DNA of 5,719 nucleotides from Desulfobulbaceae bacterium (lineage in GTDB: Bacteria > Desulfobacterota > Desulfobulbia > Desulfobulbales > Desulfobulbaceae): NCBI GenBank assembly GCA_026990725.1, contig JALXCX010000251.1, positions 1-5,719 of the forward strand. Direction: 5' to 3'. How positions within the stretch are numbered: the first letter of the stretch is position 1; each line of letters begins with the position of its first letter. The translations under genes were made by a program, and so were the position numbers. Below are positions 1-4,397 of this stretch, piece after piece. Under the pieces are notes generated by a model. It made no database searches and was not told the origin of the DNA. It saw nothing but the letters and a program-made list of their open reading frames with translations.

Positions 1-654
1 ATTATCGTTATAACATCTGATCGCGGACTTTGTGGTAGTTTCAATTCACATATTGTGAAAACCGCCAAGAAGAAGATGGCAGCTTACGAAGCCGAGGGAA
101 AGAAAGTTACCTTTGTTACTGTAGGGAACAAGGCGGCTCAAAGCTTAAAGCGTACCGGTAAGATCAGGAAGTCCTTTAAAGACATTATGGGGACCTTCCA
201 GATGTTTAATGCCCGTGAGATTTCACAGGATCTAACACATTATTTTCTGAGTGGAGAATCTGATCAGGTAGATCTTGTGTATGCACAGTTTGTCTCAATT
301 GCAAAACAGTTGCCGGTGGTTGAGGAATTGCTTCCAATAAAACCTGTTGAAGCCGATGAAAATGAACCTGCCCCCGAGAAAGAAGGTGTGACAGGCGCAT
401 ACATTTACGAGCCGGAACCAGGTGAGATTATGGAAGTACTATTACCATTATATCTCAACGTACAGGTCTTTCACGGTATGATTGAAATTGGTGCAGGCGA
501 GCATGCTGCTCGAATGACAGCCATGGATAACGCTACAACAGCTTGTGGCGATATCATTAAAGATCTTACACAGCTGTATAATAAAGCTCGCCAGTCAGCC
601 ATTACCGGTGAGTTAATGGACATTGTCGGTGGTGCTGAGGCACTTAAGGGCTAA
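1..654 (+). CDS. atpG: ATP synthase F1 gamma subunit, C-terminal part (5' end outside window)
   Basis: The gamma subunit is the central rotating shaft of the F1Fo ATP synthase, linking rotation of the membrane ring to catalysis in the alpha3beta3 head. The reading frame is open from base 1 and ends at TAA 652-654, giving 217 visible residues. The window begins just before the family motif TSDRGLCGSFN (fragment residues 5-15), which in E. coli gamma (about 287 residues) lies near residue 80, so roughly the first quarter is missing. The C-terminal helix that enters the alpha3beta3 cavity is clear: YNKARQSAITGELMDIVGGAEAL close to the end. The visible part also contains the usual YEPEPGEIMEVLLPLYLNVQ segment and an acidic, variable linker (EADENEPAPEKEG) just before it. 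GTG at 55 is an internal valine codon and not a start, because the motif upstream of it is in frame. atpD follows 45 nt downstream, as in a standard atp operon. Confidence 0.97.
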   Translation: MIVITSDRGLCGSFNSHIVKTAKKKMAAYEAEGKKVTFVTVGNKAAQSLKRTGKIRKSFKDIMGTFQMFNAREISQDLTHYFLSGESDQVDLVYAQFVSIAKQLPVVEELLPIKPVEADENEPAPEKEGVTGAYIYEPEPGEIMEVLLPLYLNVQVFHGMIEIGAGEHAARMTAMDNATTACGDIIKDLTQLYNKARQSAITGELMDIVGGAEALKG

Positions 655-683
655 TACGATACATTAAAGTATTTAATCTGATA

Positions 684-690
684 GAGGAGG
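684..690 (+). promoter_or_regulatory. Shine-Dalgarno sequence of atpD
   Basis: GAGGAGG ends 9 nt before the ATG at 700. It is a near-perfect anti-16S match and fixes the atpD start. The strong site fits the need for three beta subunits per complex. Confidence 0.85.
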
Positions 691-699
691 CCATTTCAA

Positions 700-2121
700 A
701 TGGGTGATTCGCGAGTTGGTAAAATTATACAGGTTATTGGACCTGTTGTAGACGTTGAGTTTGAGGCAGGAGATCTCCCTGAGATCCTGAATGCCTTGTT
801 TGTTACAAATCCAGGTATTAATGATACCGAGGAAAATCTAGTAATTGAAGTTGCACAGCATCTTGGTGATAACTGTGTACGTTGCATCGCTATGGACCAG
901 ACGGATGGTCTTGTTCGGGGAATGAATTGTCGGGATGATGGAAAGCCTATTACGATTCCCGTGGGTGAAGCAGCACTTGGTCGCATTATGAACGTTGTTG
1001 GCCGACCGGTTGATGGTAAAGGCGAGATTGATTCTTCTAAGACCATGCCTATTCATCGTGAAGCTCCAGAGTTTGTCGAGCAGGACACAGAAGTTAACGT
1101 TCTTGAGACTGGTATTAAAGTTATTGACCTCCTGGTTCCATTCCCTCGTGGTGGTAAAATGGGACTGTTTGGTGGTGCTGGTTGTGGTAAGACCGTAATC
1201 ATGATGGAAATGGTTAACAACATCGCCATGCAGCATGGTGGTATTTCTGTTTTCTGCGGTGTTGGTGAGCGTACTCGTGAGGGTAATGACTTGTACATGG
1301 AGATGAAGGAGTCTGGCGTACTTCCTAAAGCTGCACTCGTGTATGGTCAGATGACTGAGCCTCCTGGTGCCCGTGCCCGTGTTGCTCTTACCGGACTGAC
1401 CGCTGCTGAGTACTTTCGAGATGAAGAAGGTCAGGACGTGTTGTTCTTCGTTGACAACATTTTCCGATTCACACAGGCTGGTGCTGAGGTATCTGCTCTT
1501 CTTGGTCGTATTCCATCAGCTGTTGGTTACCAGCCGACACTTGCTACTGACCTTGGTGCTCTTCAGGAGCGTATTACATCTACAACAAAGGGTTCAATTA
1601 CAGCTGTAGAGTGTGTTTACGTACCTGCTGATGACTTGACTGACCCTGCCCCTGCTACAACATTTGCTCATCTTGACGGTACCGTAGTTCTTTCTCGTCA
1701 GATTGCTGAGCTTGGTATTTACCCTGCTGTTGACCCGCTCGATTCCACATCGCGTATTCTTGACCCGAACGTTGTTGGTGAAGAGCATTACGCAACAGCT
1801 CGTGGCGTACAGGTATCTTTGCAGAAATACAAAGAACTCCAGGATATTATTGCTATTCTTGGTATGGATGAGCTTTCTGAAGAAGATCAGCTCACTGTAG
1901 GTCGAGCACGTAAGATTCAGCGTTTTCTTTCTCAGCCTTTTACTGTTGCTGAGGTTTTCACCGGTATGGACGGTAAGTACGTTAAGGTTGCCGACACAGT
2001 ACGTGGATTTAAAGAAATTCTTGATGGCAAACATGATGAACTTTCTGAAAATGCATTCTATATGGTTGGATCTCTCGAGGAAGCTCTCGAGAAAGCTGCC
2101 GCTGAGAAGGCTGAAGCTTAA
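700..2121 (+). CDS. atpD: ATP synthase F1 beta (catalytic) subunit
   Basis: The beta subunit carries the catalytic nucleotide site of F1 and makes or hydrolyses ATP at the interface with alpha. The 473-residue protein is complete and of normal length. An N-terminal beta-barrel (about 1-80) is followed by the RecA-like nucleotide domain and the C-terminal helical domain. Visible landmarks are Walker A GGAGCGKT (158-165, Lys164/Thr165), GVGERTREGNDLY with catalytic Glu190 and Arg191, Walker B VLFFVDN (Asp252), RIPSAVGYQPTLATDLG, the adenine-contacting Tyr341 in GIYPAVDP, and the DELSEED lever that contacts gamma (390-396). The Walker A has Cys162 where E. coli has Val, and the chain has six cysteines (59, 62, 77, 162, 186, 305). 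The C-terminus is a short Ala/Glu/Lys tail. The gene lies between atpG and atpC and is surely co-transcribed with them. Codons such as GGT and CGT are frequent, as in highly expressed genes. Identity is not in doubt. Confidence 0.99.
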   Translation: MGDSRVGKIIQVIGPVVDVEFEAGDLPEILNALFVTNPGINDTEENLVIEVAQHLGDNCVRCIAMDQTDGLVRGMNCRDDGKPITIPVGEAALGRIMNVVGRPVDGKGEIDSSKTMPIHREAPEFVEQDTEVNVLETGIKVIDLLVPFPRGGKMGLFGGAGCGKTVIMMEMVNNIAMQHGGISVFCGVGERTREGNDLYMEMKESGVLPKAALVYGQMTEPPGARARVALTGLTAAEYFRDEEGQDVLFFVDNIFRFTQAGAEVSALLGRIPSAVGYQPTLATDLGALQERITSTTKGSITAVECVYVPADDLTDPAPATTFAHLDGTVVLSRQIAELGIYPAVDPLDSTSRILDPNVVGEEHYATARGVQVSLQKYKELQDIIAILGMDELSEEDQLTVGRARKIQRFLSQPFTVAEVFTGMDGKYVKVADTVRGFKEILDGKHDELSENAFYMVGSLEEALEKAAAEKAEA

Positions 2122-2143
2122 TCCGGCGTAAAGCTTAAGCACT

Positions 2144-2148
2144 GAGGT
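2144..2148 (+). promoter_or_regulatory. Shine-Dalgarno sequence of atpC
   Basis: GAGGT lies about 8 nt before the ATG at 2156, in the 34-nt gap after the atpD stop. It is weaker than the atpD site, which would suit the 1:3 epsilon to beta stoichiometry; that last point is inference. Confidence 0.65.
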
Positions 2149-2155
2149 AAGAACA

Positions 2156-2572
2156 ATGGCACAGATTCATCTTGAAGTTGTAACCCCAGCCGGGCCTGTT
2201 GTTAGTGAAGATGTAGATATCGTAACAGCACCCGGTGTAGGTGGTGATTTTGGTGTCCTTGCTAACCATGCTCCATTTTTAAGTACCATTAAAACTGGAA
2301 CCATGAGTTTTACAAAGGATAAACAAACGAAGTATCTGATGGTAAGTGGTGGTTTTTCTGAAGTTTCAAATAATAAAATCACTTTTTTGGTTGAAAGTGC
2401 TGAGTATGGAAGTGATATAGATGTAGATCGTGCCATGCGTGCTAAGGAACGGGCAGAGAAACGTCTGGCTCAGTCACAATCTCAATCTGAAAGTTTTAAT
2501 CAGACCCGTGCAGAGGCAGCATTACAACGTGCTCTTGCCAGGGTTCGTGCTTCAGAACTAGCCCGTCAGTAA
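2156..2572 (+). CDS. atpC: ATP synthase F1 epsilon subunit
   Basis: Epsilon sits at the foot of gamma, couples F1 to the c-ring and acts as a regulatory brake on ATP hydrolysis. The 138-residue protein is complete and of family length (E. coli about 139). The N-terminal ten-strand beta-sandwich (about 1-86) shows LEVVTPAGPVVSEDVD, GDFGVLANHAPFLSTIKTG (30-48) and a VSGGFSEVSNNKITFLVE segment. The C-terminal two-helix domain follows, with a Ser/Gln-rich turn (SQSQSES) between helices of about 90-106 and 115-135. IDVDRA at 88-93 matches the I(L)DxxRA motif known to bind regulatory ATP in some epsilon subunits (Bacillus PS3); whether this protein binds ATP cannot be told from sequence. It is the last gene of the operon, with the terminator starting 24 nt after the stop. 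Confidence 0.98.
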   Translation: MAQIHLEVVTPAGPVVSEDVDIVTAPGVGGDFGVLANHAPFLSTIKTGTMSFTKDKQTKYLMVSGGFSEVSNNKITFLVESAEYGSDIDVDRAMRAKERAEKRLAQSQSQSESFNQTRAEAALQRALARVRASELARQ

Positions 2573-2596
2573 AAAATCCACACCTATTTTTTTTTT

Positions 2597-2628
2597 GGGG
2601 TCGCCTACTGGGCGACCCCTTTTTTTTT
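2597..2628 (+). terminator. Intrinsic (Rho-independent) terminator of the atp operon
   Basis: A perfect 9-bp GC-rich stem, GGGGTCGCC (2597-2605) paired with GGCGACCCC (2611-2619), has a 5-nt loop TACTG and is followed directly by nine T (2620-2628). This is a textbook terminator for + strand transcription. A run of ten T (2587-2596) stands directly upstream of the stem. Read from the other strand the hairpin would be followed by A and not U, so it should work in one direction only. Confidence 0.95.
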
Positions 2629-2725
2629 GCCGATAGGTCCATCTTTATCTGTACGAAATTAATTGTTTTTAGGTTGGTTCATGCTCTATCTCCGTTCTTC
2701 TGTTAAAAATTTTTTCTAAAGATTG
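2629..2725. other. AT-rich intergenic stretch without a recognisable gene
   Basis: This segment lies between the atp terminator and the inverted repeat. It is T-rich and contains an A5T6 tract (2705-2715) that could bend DNA or act as an UP element for the candidate promoter just downstream. A 12-codon reading frame (ATG 2681, TAA 2717-2719, MLYLRSSVKNFF) has an AGG seven nt ahead of it. It shows no feature that would make it a convincing leader peptide. Confidence 0.5.
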
Positions 2726-2753
2726 TTGTAACTGTTTAGCTGCACCCTATCTT
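2726..2753 (+). promoter_or_regulatory. Candidate sigma70-type promoter ahead of the GltD-like gene
   Basis: TTGTAA (2726-2731, 4 of 6 to TTGACA) and TATCTT (2748-2753, 4 of 6 to TATAAT) are 16 nt apart, with the A/T tract 2703-2720 directly upstream in the place of an UP element. Some promoter must exist in 2629-2906, because the atp terminator separates the two transcription units. The match is modest, and the -35 overlaps the left arm of the inverted repeat. Transcription from here would start near 2760 and exclude that arm from the RNA. Other weak candidates exist (TTGTGC 2857 with TAGATT 2880, and TTGTTT 2663 with TATCTC 2687). Confidence 0.3.
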
Positions 2754-2836
2754 ACGGCGACCAGGCCGTCTCATTTAACGAGCTATAGTTCGTTGGCCTG
2801 CTTCCGTAATATGGGAGCCACATCTGAACAGTTACA
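2727..2836. repeat. Long imperfect inverted repeat; structured leader RNA or MITE-like element
   Basis: TGTAACTGTT (2727-2736) is perfectly complementary to AACAGTTACA (2827-2836). The stem continues inward through a T-G wobble and two pairs (2737-2739 with 2824-2826), then, after one mismatch, two more (2741-2742 with 2821-2822). Nested inside are CCC/GGG (2745-2747 with 2813-2815), two pairs (2749-2750 with 2811-2812), TTACGG/CCGTAA (2752-2757 with 2804-2809), CAGGCC/GGCCTG (2762-2767 with 2795-2800), and a terminal hairpin AACGAGC-TATA-GTTCGTT (2777-2794). The whole forms one unbranched rod. The amount and order of pairing look non-random. I do not recognise an RNA family: it lacks the SRP, 6S, TPP, cobalamin or GEMM signatures that I know. 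The alternative is a small mobile or repeated element with GTAA ends (see findings). The fold is seen; the function is not known. Confidence 0.6.
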
Positions 2837-2864
2837 GGCAACAGGTTGTGCCAGCATTGTGCTG
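2837..2864 (+). promoter_or_regulatory. Two short hairpins between the inverted repeat and the ribosome binding site
   Basis: GGCA-A-CA/TGTGCC (2837-2843 with 2847-2852, one bulged A) and CAGCA-TTG-TGCTG (2852-2856 with 2860-2864, perfect) follow the rod with almost no gap; they share base 2852, so at full length they compete by one pair. They lie 32 nt or more upstream of the Shine-Dalgarno sequence. There is no U-run behind them, so they are not intrinsic terminators. They may be part of a folded 5' leader; their small size means chance is possible. Confidence 0.35.
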
Positions 2865-2895
2865 ATCCCTGAATAGTTATAGATTATTTATACCG

Positions 2896-2901
2896 AAGGA
2901 G
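2896..2901 (+). promoter_or_regulatory. Shine-Dalgarno sequence of the GltD-like gene, inside a small inverted repeat
   Basis: AAGGAG ends 5 nt before ATG 2907 and decides that start; a stop in the same frame (TAG 2880-2882) rules out a longer protein. The site is the left half of AAGGAGTCCTT (2896-2906), which can form AAGG-AGT-CCTT. That would hide the site in a weak 4-bp hairpin directly before the start codon. Confidence 0.8.
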
Positions 2902-2906
2902 TCCTT

Positions 2907-4325
2907 ATGAAACCAAAAGAAAGAATGGCTATACCTCGGCAACAGCCTGTCGAACTGGATCCTGCCGAGAGAATAACAAATTTTAAGGAAGTAACTTCCG
3001 GGTATTCCGAAGAGGCAGCACTTCTTGAAGCAAACAGGTGTCTCCAATGTAAGAAGCCTAAGTGTATTGACGGTTGTCCAATCCGAAATGATATTCCATC
3101 ATTTATACGTTTACTCCGCGAGAAGAAATTTGAAGAGGCGTATTGGAAAGTGAGAGAAACCAGTTCCATGCCGTCTGTATGTTCAAGAGTCTGTCCTCAT
3201 GAGTTTCAGTGCGAAGGGAGTTGTATACGAGGGAAAAAAGGTGATCCCGTTGCGATTGGAATGCTTGAACGGTATTTGACTGATTGGATGGTTGCCAACG
3301 GTAAGACATTGTCACGCGACTGTGCGCTTTCTAACGGCCGCAAGGCCGCCATTGTAGGTGCTGGGCCGTCAGGTATGACTGTCGCACATATTCTTGCATT
3401 TAACGGTTATAAATGTACCATTTTTGAGGCCCTGCCTGTTTTTGGCGGTATGCTGGCCGTGGGTATTCCTCATTATCGTCTTCCCCGTGACATAATTGGT
3501 GCTGAGCTTGCTGCTTTAAAGCATTGTGGTGTTGAGATAAAACTTGGCGTAACCATCGGGCGTGATAAGACACTCGAACAACTTAAAGAGGAAGGGTATG
3601 AAAGCGTTTTTCTTGGTGTTGGTGCTCATGAAAGCAGAAAATTAGGAATAGAAGGTGAGGAGGGGACGGAAGGCGTTTTGCATGGTGTTGACTATCTGCG
3701 TCGGGTTTTGACAGGTGATGATGTTGACATTGGCCGAAAGGTTGTCGTTGTTGGTGGCGGTAATGTTGCCATCGATGTTGCAAGAACTGCTCTGCGGACC
3801 GGATCTGATGAGGTCTTTATCCTTTATCGCCGAACAAAAGAAGAAATGCCGGCTTCCTCTGCTGAAATTCATCATCTTGAGGAAGAGGGAGTCAACATAG
3901 AGTTTCTAGCCGCGCCGGTGAAGATTCATTCGGAGAATGGCAAATTATCCGGAGTAGAGTGTGTTCGCATGGAGCTGGGCGAGCCAGATGATTCTGGCCG
4001 AAGAAGACCGGTGCAGAAGGAAGGTTCAAATTTCATCATCCAAGCTGATTCCATTATCCCCGCCATCAGTCAAAAGGTTAATCATGACGCAGACAAGGGG
4101 ACAGAAATTCTTCTTGAATCCTGGGGAACCTACACTGTAAATCCAAGGACATTACAGACAACTGTTGACTGGATTTTTGCAGGAGGTGATGATGTGCTTG
4201 GCCCGCAGACAGCCGCTAAAGCTGTATATCAAGGGAAAGTCGCTGCAGAATCAATGCTCTGCTACATGGAGGGGAGAGATTTGGAAGAGGGCCGTGACTT
4301 AACCTGTTATATGGTTGACTGGTAA
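2907..4325 (+). CDS. gltD: GltD/NfnL-family NAD(P)H-dependent Fe-S flavoprotein (glutamate synthase small-subunit-like)
   Basis: The family passes electrons between NAD(P)H, FAD and [4Fe-4S] clusters. Members serve as the small subunit of glutamate synthase, or as the large subunit of NfnAB/SudAB, which links ferredoxin, NADH and NADPH. The 472-residue protein is complete. KERMAIPRQQPVELDPAERITNFKEV at the N-terminus is typical of the anaerobe NfnL/SudA/GltA branch. Eight cysteines in two groups, CLQCKKPKCIDGCP (45-58) and CSRVCPHEFQCEGSC (92-106), fit two Fe-S clusters. The FAD dinucleotide motif is GAGPSG (151-156), with GGMLAVGIPHYRLP (180-193) behind it. The NADPH site is VVGGGNVAIDVAR (281-293) with YRRTKEEMPA (307-316). 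The C-terminal FAD contact is AGGDDVLGPQTAAKAV (425-440). AISQ (386-389) stands where relatives usually have AIGQ. No large glutamate synthase subunit and no NfnS/SudB-like FAD/2Fe-2S partner is adjacent, so the physiological partner is open. The protein has no signal peptide and is cytoplasmic. The stop is doubled (TAATAA, 4323-4328). Confidence 0.9.
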   Translation: MKPKERMAIPRQQPVELDPAERITNFKEVTSGYSEEAALLEANRCLQCKKPKCIDGCPIRNDIPSFIRLLREKKFEEAYWKVRETSSMPSVCSRVCPHEFQCEGSCIRGKKGDPVAIGMLERYLTDWMVANGKTLSRDCALSNGRKAAIVGAGPSGMTVAHILAFNGYKCTIFEALPVFGGMLAVGIPHYRLPRDIIGAELAALKHCGVEIKLGVTIGRDKTLEQLKEEGYESVFLGVGAHESRKLGIEGEEGTEGVLHGVDYLRRVLTGDDVDIGRKVVVVGGGNVAIDVARTALRTGSDEVFILYRRTKEEMPASSAEIHHLEEEGVNIEFLAAPVKIHSENGKLSGVECVRMELGEPDDSGRRRPVQKEGSNFIIQADSIIPAISQKVNHDADKGTEILLESWGTYTVNPRTLQTTVDWIFAGGDDVLGPQTAAKAVYQGKVAAESMLCYMEGRDLEEGRDLTCYMVDW

Positions 4326-4337
4326 TAAGGAGAAGCA

Positions 4338-4390
4338 CTCCGGAATAGCAATCTTTTGCCAAAGATATTCTTCTTCCTGCTATTCCGGAG
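4338..4390. terminator. Perfect 13-bp stem between convergent genes, probable bidirectional terminator without U-tract
   Basis: CTCCGGAATAGCA (4338-4350) is perfectly complementary to TGCTATTCCGGAG (4378-4390). Inside the 27-nt loop a second hairpin, ATCTTT-TGCC-AAAGAT (4351-4366), stacks directly on the stem, leaving an unpaired pyrimidine-rich arm (4367-4377). It fills the 72-nt gap between the end of the GltD-like gene and the end of ilvD, the place where a shared terminator is expected. Neither strand has a T-run after the stem, so it is not a classic intrinsic terminator. It may stop transcription weakly, protect both mRNA 3' ends from exonucleases, or assist Rho. Confidence 0.5.
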
Positions 4391-4397
4391 AACATAC

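Noticed and set aside
55..57. GTG as the start of the gamma subunit
   Set aside because: The frame is open to base 1, and the conserved SDRGLCG motif lies upstream of it, so this is an internal valine.
2114..2138. AAGCTTAA occurring twice 17 bp apart at the end of atpD
   Set aside because: Too short to separate from chance; one copy simply spans the end codons and stop.
1594..2142. 182-codon reading frame antisense to atpD
   Set aside because: It resembles no protein I know and lies wholly opposite a highly conserved gene with strong codon bias; it is a shadow frame.
2773..2800. Integron attC site (ATTTAAC followed by a GTT box)
   Set aside because: The left half fits RYYYAAC, but no GTTRRRY partner stands at the right place, and there is no cassette or integrase context.
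2727..2864. Known RNA classes: 4.5S/SRP RNA, 6S RNA, TPP, cobalamin, GEMM, tRNA
   Set aside because: None of the conserved loop sequences of these classes that I remember is present, and the pairing pattern is an unbranched rod of the wrong size or shape.
2837..2864. Attenuator terminator before the GltD-like gene
   Set aside because: The hairpins are short, and no U-run follows either of them.
2629..2906. Sigma54 promoter (GG-N10-GC) before the GltD-like gene
   Set aside because: Each GG checked on the + strand lacks GC at the required distance.
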